Position numbers and translations under genes: made by a program. Positions 32,316 through 44,669 of a stretch of DNA of 64,000 nt are shown here, piece after piece. The notes beneath the pieces are model-generated. The model searched no databases and had not been told where the DNA came from. It was given only the letters and a program-made list of their open reading frames with translations. Within the stretch, counting starts at the first letter, position 1. Each line of letters begins with the position of its first letter. Source of the stretch: Dactylis glomerata (taxonomy: Eukaryota > Streptophyta > Magnoliopsida > Poales > Poaceae); the NCBI GenBank assembly GCA_007115705.1, contig QXEO01000722.1, positions 680,098 through 744,097 on the forward strand. Direction: 5' to 3'.

Positions 32316-35300
32316 GTAGTCTACGCCTTCAGCTCCACGAGACAAATCAGGCTCCTCATAGAAGATATCCTTCTGGCTTCCAATGGCATTCAACGTTGCT
32401 TCATCTAAGTCTTCACAGTCTTGTAAGGGTTTAAGAGAGTGGTGTGAGTAACGAGCGTTACCCAGCAAGTTTCTTTAAAATGAAGTTGTGGGATATGCAC
32501 TAGCTACAGCCATAGACCCAAAAGAGTCATAGGCTAATGCAAGGTTTTCACAAAGGTTTCTTGAAAGATTGCTTTTACTTCTAAAACTATGCCCGACAGC
32601 CAACACAGGGTATTAGTGCTTTGAGAGCACCTTTCCTGCAGCGTTCGCAGCTCCTTCCCGGAACAAGGGGTAACATGTCACATCTTTTTACACTCTGCAG
32701 AGGTGTGTCCTTCCAAAAGAGATCAAAGCCTTTTTGCACAACCGGGCGAATCTTTCCAGTCCACACTTCCTTGGTGTGGGGCCCAGTCATTGATCCAAGC
32801 CATTCACCATCCTTCTCCGCACAACGCATGCCCACCCCAACTCTTCCAAGAGGGTCAAACCCCGATATTCACCCCTCATGATGAAGTACCCAGGGGCCTC
32901 TTCCAGACCATCCTAGACACCAGTGGCCATGGGCACTAAGGGGTCCCACCCATGTGCAGGTATTCTCGCAAGATATATGACGTACATAGCTGAAATGCCC
33001 ATTGACATGCGAACGGAAGAAAATACAGGTGACTTTCCCGTCCCATTCCAGGTGTTCTGGATGACACCATTTTTACGGTGCAGAATACCTGCGGCATTGG
33101 TTATTAGCTCCTAGGGTTAACTTTCCCGTGCAAGTGGAACCTCTACCACAACAATCTTACCATGGTTCCACCTGCCAGCCTTCCTAGGTTATCACCACTC
33201 GGGTCGATAACCAGCTAGTCATATTATTAAGAAAATAGGTTTTTGAGCCTTTTTGATAAGTTAGGGTTATAAGCCAGCACTTTGCAAATAGTTACCAAAT
33301 TAGTGCAACCAAGAGATATGAGCAAGATAAACTTGCCTTGTAACTGAAAAGTAGTAGAGTCGGATGCTTTGTGATGCTCCTGGTCTCCTTGTTCTATAAA
33401 ACACCATCATTGTCCGATAAGGACAATGTTTAAAGAAGCAAATGGATGCTATGAGGCAATGATATGCAATGCATAATGGTTTAGATAATTTATTTACCTA
33501 TTGGTGTGTTTTACCCAAGACTTTGCATGTTTGATGTGTTTTATCCATGACTTGGTATTATTTGTGTGTTTTACCCAAGACTTGCTAATTAAAGAACTCA
33601 GCTCAAGTATCATAGGAATTTCAAATCATAAAGTAATAATGGAAATTTATTTGTAACAATAAAGGTTAATTTAATATTGAAAAGACTTAATTTTTATTTT
33701 TAATTATTATTATTAAGAATTAGGATTTTTGAAAATGGAAATTAAAGAATATCAAAGTTTCAATTTATTTTGAAAAGTAAATAAGAAGTATATTTTTAAT
33801 CATATAGGCAATTCATTTCTGAAAAGGAAATTTACTTCAGGAAGTTTAAATCAAACAATTTTGATTTTGTTTTGAGTTTGAATTATTTTAAAAATAGAAT
33901 TTGAAGTTTAATTTGGATTCAAATTTGAAATTAGGCCTTGGCCCATTGGCTAGCCCAGCCTATCTGGCTGGGTCTAACCCAACCAAACGGGTACTGGGTC
34001 AGTCAAACCGACCCAGTCAGACCCCTCGCTCTCACCTTTCTCCTTTCTAAGCTGCTCTGGCAAACCCTAGTCACCGTCGCCATTGCCAGGCGATTCGTCT
34101 GCCTCCAACGATCTCCACCGCCGCCACCTAGGGCAAACGATGCACCTCAGCGTCCTCTACCCCCTCCACCAACTGAATTTGGTGGCCGCCTCCTCTCTGA
34201 GGAGACTGGCTCGGATTCCACCGGCTATGGTGGCCTCCGAGCTCACCGTCCACGATGACCTCCCGAGCATGAGCTGGAGGCAGTGTTGTGGTGGTCTTGG
34301 TGGTCGTGCAGCACCGGTGGAAGTATCCACGGTCTGGTGCTCCCGGTGCTGTCACGGTGCCGCCGCCGGTGAAGTCATCCCTGGGCCACGCCTGGTTGGC
34401 CACGTGGGCACTGCCCCGGCACGCCAGCCAGGTAAGCACCTGGGCGCTGGTGAGTGTGACTGCCTCTCTTCTCTCAACCTTCTTCTCCTCCATGGCCACA
34501 GTCATTGGCCATCTCGGCCACGACTTGGTGTGCCAGGCACACTGGCCTTGCTCTGTGGTGTTGTTAGCCAGTGCTTGTTTGATGATGGATTCAGTTAGCT
34601 GCTATTGATGCTCAATCATGTTGTGAATCAGTTGTGCCTGTAACCCTCTGTCAGTTCAGTTAACTAACAGAGGTGTTAGTCCGAATCCTGCTTTGTTGCA
34701 AGGTTTAGTTATGAACTGTTATAACTGAATATGATTCCTAGCTAGTATGACTGGGAAGATGATTTAGACTATACCCACTGAATTGATTGTTAGTTTGATA
34801 ACTGTGTTGTGTTGAGGTGCATGGCCAGTGTGGTCATGTGCCCAGCAACACCTATTGTTGCCAAAATCCTGGTGAAGCTTTCAAGCTTCAACCAGAGATG
34901 TTGATCTGTGGCTAAGGTTAGGGTTGTGGTGCAATTTTTTCTATACTTGTGCCTACCCTAACCTACTGTGACTGAGTTGGGGACACTTGCCCCTGTTATC
35001 TGGCCAGTGATGCTGGTCTAAGGCCAATATTAGTATTTGTGATGCATTTCTTGTATTTGTATCCAGTGCTAATCCAAAAGCTACTACTGGCAGTGGCTGT
35101 GTGGCTGAGGTGCATGATCATTTTGGACATGTGCCTAGCAGCTAATTTTTGTAGAGGCTAGCTTTTGGTGAAACTTGCCCCTAGATTAGGCCAGTGATGC
35201 TGGTCTGAGGCCAAATTCAAAGTAGTGAGGTGCATTACTTGTTTTAGTACCCTCTACTGTAAACCTGAACTAATGCTGGCAGTGCTTGTGTGGTTGAGGT

Positions 35301-36681
35301 GCATCTCCAACATGACATGTGCCCAGCACAAGCCTGCCATGTGTGGGTTCATCTGTTGCTTCTCTAAGTATGCCAATGAAGCACAAGCTGAGGCTTGGTT
35401 ATTGGTTTTGGTTCTAATTTACTGAATGTTTTTATGAGCCCAAGGATGATTTATGCAAAGCAACTCTTTGCATAACTGAGGGAAATCATTCCCCTGCCAT
35501 CCATGCACAAAACTATGCACTGGCATAAAATCTTATATGATGTGCTAAAGGTCAACCTGATGGTTGCAGATGGTTGGTGATCTTGCTCTTGGGTATGGTT
35601 TGCTGTTGAGGATGCTTGGCTACTTTTATTGATCTGCCCTCCACCTCCTGGATTAGTTCATGCCTGCTTGCTCTTCACCTCCTGGGTAAGCTCCAGCCTG
35701 CTTGCTCTTCACCTCCTGGGTGAGCTCTGGCCTGCTTCTTGTCCTTCTCCTCCTAAGATGGATCTTGAGTTTCAGGTATCCATTACCAAGGCCTTGCTGG
35801 TGGTGTGTTGGTATGGATGAGAGAACCGTGGTGTGTTCTCCTGGTGGTTTTGTGAATGGTTGCTTCTGTGAGTTGAGCAGGGCTATGCTTATCTTCCCCT
35901 GGTCGAGTGCTCCTGGTGTGGGTGTGCTGTTGTGCTTGCATGCTTGCCAGCAACCAGCTCCCTAGGTTGAGGTGCTTGTGAGCAGCTTGTTGTGGCTGCC
36001 TCTGTCTCCCTGATCCGTTGGTCTTTTCCCCCACTGACTTAAGTGCTTGGCTGTGATATTTACTGGTGGGCTAAACTGATTGTGAATAGATACTAACCTT
36101 GATTAAGGCATTAGCTCAATGATGAGAAATGGCAATATACTATTGCCAGAATCTGAGAGTACTAAACTTTAATTCTTTCTTTCTTTTTAATTTGTTTTTG
36201 CAGGTTACAGATTAAGAAGACTTGGATGGTGAAGAACTTCAAGACTTAGTTTAGGAATAGTTTACCTTTTAATAATTTTTAATTTGTATTCTTTTTATTT
36301 TTTATTTAAGGATAATGTAAAGACATTGTATTATTGTATTCAATTAATAAAATATGATTTCAGTTTATTTCATATTCTTTTACAAGTTTTATTTCCAACT
36401 CAATTAAGTTGAGTTGATTATCTATAATTGTTTATTGTACTTATTAATTCTATAATTGTAATTATTCAATATTATCCAAAACTATTAAACGAATAACATC
36501 AAGAGATCATCACTAAGCCCATAGCAATCCAGATAACATCTACCACTACATGTTATCGAGATAGAGACTTTGCTCACTCCGGTTTTTGAATTTGCAAAAA
36601 AATTATCCAGATTTTAGGATGCATGAATGCACATAAACCCTAATTCTACCCTTCGTTTTACCTAAACGCTGGGACATTACA
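32316..36681 (-). repeat. element E 3' LTR, truncated by A
   Basis: 4366 bp, collinear with 39516-47402 minus D. The first 370 bp (equivalent of 39146-39515) are absent because A and a deletion occupy that side. It ends in ACGCTGGGACATTACA (minus TGTAATGTCCCAGCG). It contains three imperfect GTGTTTTACCCAAGACTT units at about 33508-33590, a GC-rich segment at 34000-34600 and AT-rich ends. ORFs within it are not conserved between the two copies. Confidence 0.85.
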
Positions 36682-36697
36682 GTCTTTCCCCCTTAAC
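36682..36697 (-). other. element E polypurine tract
   Basis: The minus strand reads GTTAAGGGGGAAAGAC, directly before the LTR start TGTAATGTCCC. Confidence 0.8.
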
Positions 36698-36989
36698 AAA
36701 ACTTTGTCCCAAAGTTATGATTTTGTGCAACTGAGAGGTTTTGGTTATGCTTGCCTCCAGTCATGATCCTTCTCCTTTGATTGCTACTCTGACAACTACT
36801 GTTGTAGGAAAACTCTGCCACAGGTAGTTGTGTGTGAATTTAGGTAAGTAGTGAATTCTAGTTCTTTGCCCTGATACATTCCCGGTCTTCCCATGGAAAT
36901 ACATCCATGAACTAATTGACTCAAAGTAAATTCCCTGACTTAACTTCATCAAGTGATTCTAGCTATATTCCACTTTCATCAAGGTATGC

Positions 36990-38572
36990 CTATCTCCTTG
37001 GTATGTGTTTCTACCACCTCCAGGGTTCGAAATGAACATGGTCTTCTCCTCATAACCGATGTGTGCTCCAAGGTTGAACACCCAATCCTTACCCAGAATG
37101 ATTTCAATGATTCTAAGTTATAGACTATGTAGAATATAGATAGGTCAGCAAAGTATAGGTAATCAAAGATTGTAATAACCTAGTTGGGTTGCAAATAGCT
37201 ACTAAGACTTACCCTCGGCCGTCACAACAGTCATAAGAGGATCTATCGTCTCTCACCTTATCTCAAGATTGTTAGCAAAAGACTTGGGAATAAAGGATGT
37301 AGTGGCGCCGGTATCAAAAAGAAGTTTACCAGAATATATAAGATTATTGAGCGTACCTATCACTGCTGCCGTCGGGTTGTTAGCCTCCACTAGATTTACG
37401 CAATTCAGCCTTCTAGATGACCAATCTCTCTTGCCATTGTTATTTTTGCCGTTGTTTTCTCCTCCAGATGACTGTCTTCCGTCTGCTCCAGGTCTACCTC
37501 TTCCTTTGACAGGCCATCCACCTGGTGGCTTCCTAGGACAATCAGGCCTTATATGTCCCTCTTTTCCACATGCGTGGCAAACAACTCAAGGGTTCTCACA
37601 ATCTCTCTTCATGTGCCCTGGTAGTCCACAATTATGGCATATGATTTGATCCCTTGGGGTAGATCTTTCCCAGTTTGTCAAGGAACCTTCTGACTTTATC
37701 CTTGGCTTGAAACTCAAGTTTGGAGTGGGTTGACTCGGCTGAAATCTCTTTGCCTCTAACTTCGCCTTCTTCTGCCTGCTCATCTGAACAAGCTGATAGT
37801 CATTCTCCCAGGTAATAGCTATATCCATTAACTCCTGGAAGTTTCGCGGCTTGGTCAACTTCATTTGCATTCCAGCATATGGATCCAACCCTCTAAGGAA
37901 CCTTTTCACCCTTTTAGCGTATGTGCTCACCTCGTCACTAGCATAACAAGAGAGTCGATTGAATTCCTTAATATAGTTCATCATGGTTGAGTTTCCTTGC
38001 TTGAGGTCTTCAAACTCGTGCCTCTTCAGTTCCACAATACTATCAGGCACATTGAAAGTACGGAACTTCTCCTTGAACTCTTCCCAAGTGAACACATTTT
38101 CTGGCAGCTGCAAAGTTACTTCATTATCCCACCAAGACGCTGCTGGTCCTGATAAGAGATGCATGGCATAGCGAAATTTTTCTTCATCATTGGCCCCAAC
38201 TGCCTTCATCTTCCTTTCTGTGTCCGTTAACCAATCCTCTATGTCCATAGGTTCGACTGCCGAAGCGAATGGAAAAGGTTTTGCATTGAGGAAATTAGAT
38301 AAACTTACGCCTCAAGCTTCAGGAACTCTTCCTGCTCCAACTTGCCCTAACAGCTCTTGCATGAACTTGTTTTGTGTTTCTTGCGTGAACTGCATATATT
38401 GCATGAAGCTTTGTTCTTCCAAAGGGTTGAATGGTGGTGGTAATGGTTCTTGAGCTTCCTGATCAGCTTTTGCTTTAGCCTCCATTTCTGCTTGTTGATC
38501 CTGCTCCGCTTTTTCCTTGGCTTCATGCTCCACGCGTTGCTCCTCGGACTCGATTGCTAAACCCATATCCAT
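36990..38572 (-). pseudogene. element E gag-protease (three in-frame TGA codons)
   Basis: One minus-strand frame from ATG 38570-38572 carries, in order: a Glu/Ala/Gln-rich coiled N-terminus; a gag core (WLTDTERKMKAVGANDEEKF, AASWWDNE, WEEFKEKFRTFNVPDS, LKRHEFEDLKQG); two CCHC knuckles (CHNCGLPGHMKRDC and CHACGKEGHIRPDC); and a retropepsin start LLFDTGATTSFIP. A second protease element, IILGKDWVFNLG, lies near 37070-37110. Stops at 38312-38314, 37586-37588 and 37253-37255 are all TGA in the same frame, as expected from CGA to TGA deamination. No RT or integrase follows; about 300 bp remain to the polypurine tract. The gag type with two knuckles differs from G and A, so E belongs to another gypsy lineage. 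Confidence 0.8.
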
Positions 38573-39130
38573 CACCCCCTAGTCCTGTAACATCAAGTGA
38601 ATATCTCATAATTACACCATGCCCATGCTTTCTGAGCTTCACTTCATGCCCAGAACTAGTCACACAAGGAAATCGAAATCCAACTCCAAATAAATCCAGA
38701 TGCAATACATATAATCAAGCAATACTTAGAGCTTACAAACAAAATGATTCTTTTTCTTTCTTGGTGAGTGTGCATCCATTGTAATTATTACCCTCTCTTG
38801 TTAATATATGAACTACAATATCCTTACATTAAATACTCCCTTATAATTAGTAAAGATTCAACCCTCAACTATTAGTGTTACTACATCTCCCTCGTTCTTA
38901 ACACAACCAGATTAGTGGTGAAAAATGGATGGCTCTTTTTGGTTGATTCAATCTACTTTAGGTTATGTTTATTATGCTTAATAATAAAAAATTATCGCAC
39001 TAGAATATAAGGTAGTATTATTCTCAAGTGAATATCCACCATACTTCCACAGAACTCTTTACCATTATATTAAGACTACCTACAGGTTCTACCCATTTAA
39101 GAGGTTTCCAACCTAAGGTCAAAGCATTTG

Positions 39131-39141
39131 CTCTGATACCA
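39131..39141 (-). other. element E primer binding site (tRNA-Met type)
   Basis: The minus strand reads TGGTATCAGAG, four bases (GAGC) after the LTR end GGGTCACCA. Confidence 0.82.
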
Positions 39142-41700
39142 GCTCTGGTGACCCAGCATACCACTGCATGTTGTAGTATGCAAGTCGTTGACATAACACT
39201 TGCAGAACATCGCTCCGCAACTATTACATCCCTCAGAGTGGTACAACAGAAACATAGCGGGGCCAAATACAAACATTCACTTATTATTACAAACCAAAGT
39301 CGTGTTGATAAGGAAATGCTCCCGTAAGAGAACATCTCAGTGCTAAGTGTTATTACAACAAAACAATAAAAGATCCAAATAATTAAACAACTGGGGAACT
39401 CAACAGCTTATTTTATGACTACCGCTGCTCGGTTCCTCGATCTCTAGTCTAAAACTACTAGTTAGGGTATTCTTCAATCTGACTCCTCGTCTGATGCGGC
39501 TCCGTAGCGGATGACGTAGTCTACGCCTTCAACTCCACGAGACAAATCAGGCTCCTCATAGAAGATATCCTTCTGGCTTCCGATGGCATTCAGCGTTGCT
39601 TCATCTAAGTCTTCACAGTCTAGCAAGGGTTTAAGAGAGTGGGGTGAGTAACGAGCGTTACCCAGCAAGTTTCTTTAAAATGAAGTTGTGGGATATGCAC
39701 TAGCTACAGCCATAGACCCAAAAGAGTCATAGGATAATGCAAGGTTTTCACAAAGGTTTCTTGACAGATTGCTTTTACTTTTAAAAACTATGCCCGATAG
39801 CCAACACAGGGTATTAGTGCCTTTAGATCTCCTTTCCTACAGCGTTCGCAGCTCCTTCCCGGAACAAGGGGTAACATGTCACATCTTTTTAAACTCTGCA
39901 GAGGTGTGTCCTTCCAAAAGAGATCAAAGCCTTGTTGCACAACCGGGCGAATCTTTCCTGTCCACACTTCCTTGGTGTGGAGCCCAGTCATTGATCCAAG
40001 CCATTCACCGTCCTTCTCTGCACAACGCATGCCCACCCCAACTCTGCCAAGAGGGTCAAACCCCGATATTCACCCCTCACGATGAAGTACCCAGGGGCCT
40101 CTTGCAGACCATCCTAGACACCAGTGGCCGTGGGCACTAAGGGGTCCCACCCATGTGCATGTATTCTCGCAAGATATACGGCGTACGACAGCTGAAATGC
40201 CCATTGACATGCGAACGGAAGAAGATACAGATGACTTTCCCGTCCCATTCCAAGTCTTCTGGATGATACCATTTTTACGGCGCAGAATAACTGTGGCATT
40301 GGTTATTAGCTCCTAGGGTTAACTTTCCCGTGCAAGTGGAACCTCCACCACAACAATCTTACCATGGTTTTCCACCTGCCAGCCTTCCTAGGTTATCACC
40401 ACTCGGGTCGATAACCAGCTAGTCATATTATTAAGAAAATAGGTTTTCGAGCCTTTTTGATAAGTTAGGGTTATAAGTCAGCACTTTGCAAATAGTTACC
40501 AAATCAGTGCAACCAAGAGATATGAGCAAGATAAACTTGCCTTGTAACTGAAAAGTAGTAGAGTCGAATGCTTTGTGATGCTACTGGTCTCCTTGTTCTA
40601 TAAAACACCATCATTGTCCGGTAAGGACAATGCTTAAAGAAGCAAATGGATGCTATGATGCAATGATATGCAATGCATAATGGTTTAGATAATTTATTTA
40701 CCTATTGGTGTGTTTTACCCAAGACTTTGCATGTTTGATGTGTTTTATCCAAGACTTGGTATTATTTGTGTGTTTTACCCAAGACTTGGTAATTAAAGAA
40801 CTCAGCTCAAGTATCATAGCAATTTGAAATCATAAAGTAATAATGGAAATTTATTTGTAACAATAAAGGTTAATTTAATATTGAAAAGACTTAATTTTTA
40901 TTTTTAATTATTATTATTAAGAATTAGGATTTTTGAAAATGGAAATTAAAGAATATCAAAGTTTGAATTTATTTTGAAAAGTAAATAAGAAGTATATTTT
41001 TAATCAAATAGGAAATTCATTTCTAAAAAGGAAATTTACTTCAGGAAGTTTAAATCAAACAATTTTGATTTTGTTTTGAGTTTGAATTATTTTAAAAACA
41101 GAATTTGAAGTTTAATTTGGATTCAAATTTGAAATTGGGCCTTGGCCCATTGGCCAGCCTAGCCCATCTGGTTAGGTCTAACCCAACCGAATGGGTACTG
41201 GGTTGGTCAAACCGACCCAGTCAGACCCCTCGCTCTCACCTCTCTCCTTTCCGAGCTGCTCTGGCGAACCCTAGTCGCTGCCGCCGTCGCCCAGCGATTC
41301 CGTCTGCCTCCGACGATCTCTGCCACCACCACCTGGGGCAAACGATGCACCTCAGCGTCCTCTACCCCCTCCACCAACTGAATTTGTTGGCCGCCTCCTC
41401 TCTGAGGAGATCCTTGCCATCTCTGGCTCGGATTCCGCCGGCTCTGGTCGCCTCCAAGCTCACCGTCAATGATGACCTCCCGAGCATGAGCTAGAGGTAG
41501 TGCTATGGTGGTCTTGGTGGTCATGCAGCACCGGTGGAAGTATCCATGGTCGGGTGCTCTCGGTGCTGTCACGGTGCCGCCACCGATGAAGTCATCCCCG
41601 GGTCGCACCTGGTTGGCCGCGCAGGCACTGCCCTGCCATGCCAGCCAGGTAAGCACCTGGGCGCTAGTGACTGCGACTGCCTCTCTTCTCTCTACCTTCT

Positions 41701-42259
41701 TGATATGGGCACGAAGGAGGAGGTGAAGCCCAATTTCAGGACTCCACCAAGATGAGAGAAGCTCGTTGCTGATTGGCACGCCAGGACGACCTACGATATG
41801 AAATAATTTAGTCTAATGTTGTGTCAGCAATTTACATATCTGCTTATGTTATTCTGTGTGCTAGGTCATGTTATGGGCCACTTAGAATTATTTGTGTTTT
41901 GGGTTTGGGCCTGTCCAAGCCCAATAGTTTTGTGGCCATCTATATAAGGAGGCCAGCCATCTAGGGTTTAGGGAGTTCAGTTGTTTAGTCAAAAACCATC
42001 GTGTGCTCCACCGTGTATCATCCCTCCGGGGAAACGGCGCTGCCGTGTTATATAATAAAGATTGTTGCGAGGGTTCTTGTGTCATCAAGGATTATCGAGC
42101 TGTGGTTTGAGGCGTGGTGATCTTCATCACGTTGCTTGCTGGATTTGTTCCTCTTCTTCAGGTGACATTCTTCACGTTATTGGAAGATTATTTATCCGGG
42201 TTGACTCGCTGTGAAAGATCGGGACAAAACTCATAGGATCACCGGTGTGATCCTTATCA
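41701..42259 (+). repeat. element D 5' LTR
   Basis: It runs from TGATATGGGCACGAAGG to GGTGTGATCCTTATCA. TATA box TATATAA at 41941-41947. Confidence 0.92.
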
Positions 42260-42261
42260 TG

Positions 42262-42272
42262 TGGTATCAGAT
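42262..42272 (+). other. element D primer binding site
   Basis: TGGTATCAGAT, two bases after the LTR (tRNA-Met type). Confidence 0.85.
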
Positions 42273-43052
42273 TACTGGGTTGATCACCGCGAGTATTTTA
42301 GATTGATTGTTCTCTGGATTGTTTTTGTTCGAAGAGTTTTCAGATCAGATTCCGTTGCGAATTGTTCTTCATCAAAAGTTTTCAGATTGTTGCTGGAGAC
42401 GTGGTGCTTTCCTGCCACCTAAAGCAATCCTTGCGGTGTTTCTTGTGGAGATCAGATCTACTTCAACTTCCTTTTGATTGTTTGGCATTCAAGTCACAAG
42501 GAAAGGAGAAAGAAGAGATTCAATTGTGCTTGTTCATAGCCCAGCCAGATCCGATCGGTCAGAGTATCAAAAAAAAAGCAGATCGCTCAGCCCTGTTACC
42601 AGATCCGATCACGAGATTGCGGAATTGAAGAGCGAAAAAAAAACGGATCGCGCGTGCGTGCCTGGGCGCGGAGCGGTCTGTCCCCGGTCGCGCTCGTTCC
42701 CACCTTGAGGGATCGCCTAGGATTGTTTTCTTATCGATCTCCAGGCTGCCAGCTCCGATCGATCCGGAAAAAAATAAAAAATACGATCGCTGAGGGACGG
42801 AGACCCTCTGCCCTCACGCGATCAGGAGTCCGGCTGAGCGCCTCGAGGTTTCCCTAGCGGGCCAGCCCACCTACACTCGAGCGTCCCCGCCTGGGAGCGT
42901 TCCGTCTCGGTAGACCGCAAACAGTCTCCGTGGTTGTGCGAGTGCTCGCGCCGCGCCTGTGTCGCCTGCTCCTGCCGATCGCTACTAGTAACCACAAAAG
43001 TTGGAATCATACAGCGATTGTTCGTCTCTGTTTTGGTTCAGATTCGGTGGGT
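42273..43052 (+). other. element D leader
   Basis: About 0.8 kb with GATCCGATC-like words and A-runs, and no convincing gene. Same type of leader as C. Confidence 0.6.
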
Positions 43053-43496
43053 ATGGGTTTATCAAGGCATGTCCGGTTGACTGACAAAGCGGACGATATC
43101 TATAGTAACTATTTAGAGATCTTGGTTGGTTTGAGATATGATGCAACTAAAATCAAGTGGAGTTTGAACAGTGCTGCAACGTTCGCAGAGTATGAGTCTT
43201 GGGAATCTCACATGGAGCGTGGCTTTCCACAATGTCGTGCACGTGATAGCAAGTTTGGCGGTCCTACTGAATTTCTACTTGCCCATCGGCGTGTGGATGC
43301 GCAGGTGGTTACTTGGTGGCATGAAGAAAGGTGCGCAAAGGGCATCACACTTGGAACATCTAGTTGGAATGATTTGAAGCAATTTTTGCGTACTCGATTT
43401 TTGGAAAAGTTCGTAGAGTCGGACAAGGCGGTTGTTCCAGAGGTACAAGCCAAGGTTGCTGGAGATGACACACCATTGAGAGGTATGAGTATATAG
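43053..43496 (+). CDS. element D gag-like protein
   Basis: ATG 43053 (MGLSRHVRLTDKADD) to TAG 43494-43496; 147 residues. It has WSLNSAATFAEYESWE, then VVTWWHEERC and WNDLKQFLRTRFLEKF, the gag-core pattern also seen in C (AWWKRV, WEELKSLLRQRF). There is no zinc knuckle. The same frame continues past the TAG into the protease segment, as in C where no stop is present, so the stop may be a recent mutation or a programmed readthrough point. Confidence 0.65.
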   Translation: MGLSRHVRLTDKADDIYSNYLEILVGLRYDATKIKWSLNSAATFAEYESWESHMERGFPQCRARDSKFGGPTEFLLAHRRVDAQVVTWWHEERCAKGITLGTSSWNDLKQFLRTRFLEKFVESDKAVVPEVQAKVAGDDTPLRGMSI

Positions 43497-44669
43497 CTTC
43501 ATAAATTGTCCAATAGTGATGAGGCAGTAAGGAGGAATCAGCGATGCAGTCTTTTTCAAACACAGTGCACCATCAAGGAGAAGGCATGCAAACTGATTAT
43601 TGACAGCGGTAGTTACTGTAATGGCATCAGTAGGGCTGTGGTGGCATCATTGGGGTTGTCCACATGGCGTATTCCTGAACCTAAGCATGTTGAGTGGTTG
43701 AATAGCTGCGGTGTGCTGAAGGTTACTCATAAAGTACGTGTGCCATTAACAGTTGGTGATTATGTTGATGAGGTGGAGTGCGATGTGTTGCCATTAGAGG
43801 TGTGTGGGATATTACTTGGACGACCATGGCAGTATGATCACAATGCTATGCATGCTGGGAGAGCAAATACATATTCTTTTGTGCATGATGGCAAACAGTG
43901 GACTTTGAAGCCTATGAGAGATGATCAAATCAAGTCTGATGTCGTGTTGGTGGTTCGCAAGGAGAAGTTGCCTAAAGCTAAGCCACAACCAGGGCTAGCT
44001 CAGGTGCAGCTTGAGGAGCATGATGCGCAGAGCGTCAGTGGTGATATTGTTTCAGCCAAGCCTGTAGATAACAAGCCAGTTGTTCTTGTTAGTGACAAGC
44101 CGGTTGAAGTCAAGCCTCTTATTGATGCAGGGAAGGATATGTCAGCCTGTGTTCCATGTGTTCCAATTCCAGTTCGTGTTGACATGGGTGTTCAGACTGA
44201 TGACGGTGGTGCTGATCGTGTTCCGGTGCATATGGTGCCGCAGGTAGTCAGCCACAGTTTTGCGAGAACACCTCGGAGATGTTTTGTGGGAGCAGCAGTG
44301 CGTGTGCATACAGGAAAAGATGGACGTGTTCGTCAGTTGTGTGGCCTGGGCATTACTACTTTGCAGGGTCGTGCTAAGCAGGTTCATGTTCAGCAACGCA
44401 AGGTTCCAGCAAGGATTGAGAAGAAGAAGGTGGAGGTGCCTAAGTACAAGTTCATTTGGCAACAAAAAGAGGTGCAACCACCCAGGGCTGTATCAAGTCG
44501 AACAGGCCAAGAGGGAGGATGTGGTGAGGAAGGCAAGAAAGACTTGAAGACGGCTAATATGCGTGGTGCTATTGTTGATATTCCACCACCTTTTCGAGCA
44601 GACCCTCACGCGTTGGGGACAACGCTTTTTGAAGGGGGGAGGATGATATGGGCACGAAGGAGGAGGTGA
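43497..44669 (+). CDS. element D protease-like protein
   Basis: In frame with the gag-like part after TAG 43494. There is no ATG at the beginning; the first is some way in. The retropepsin motif LIIDSGSYCNG (D-S-G) and LLGRPWQYD are present, followed by the same Lys/Val/Pro-rich tail as C. It ends 26 bp inside the 3' LTR in a different frame from C, because the polypurine tract has one G fewer. Catalytic residues are intact. Confidence 0.7.
   Translation, partial: LHKLSNSDEAVRRNQRCSLFQTQCTIKEKACKLIIDSGSYCNGISRAVVASLGLSTWRIPEPKHVEWLNSCGVLKVTHKVRVPLTVGDYVDEVECDVLPLEVCGILLGRPWQYDHNAMHAGRANTYSFVHDGKQWTLKPMRDDQIKSDVVLVVRKEKLPKAKPQPGLAQVQLEEHDAQSVSGDIVSAKPVDNKPVVLVSDKPVEVKPLIDAGKDMSACVPCVPIPVRVDMGVQTDDGGADRVPVHMVPQVVSHSFARTPRRCFVGAAVRVHTGKDGRVRQLCGLGITTLQGRAKQVHVQQRKVPARIEKKKVEVPKYKFIWQQKEVQPPRAVSSRTGQEGGCGEEGKKDLKTANMRGAIVDIPPPFRADPHALGTTLFEGGRMIWARRRR
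44629..44643 (+). other. element D polypurine tract
   Basis: TGAAGGGGGGAGGA-type run directly before TGATATGGGC, with six Gs against seven in C. Confidence 0.82.

Noticed and set aside
33508..33590. Three short repeats as a CRISPR-like array
   Set aside because: Units are adjacent, imperfect and AT-rich, with no spacers, in a plant LTR present in two copies.
33938..34608. GC-rich ORFs in the E LTR (about 34 kb and 41.2 kb)
   Set aside because: Frames are not conserved between the two LTR copies and no domain is recognisable. Probably LTR leader or captured sequence.
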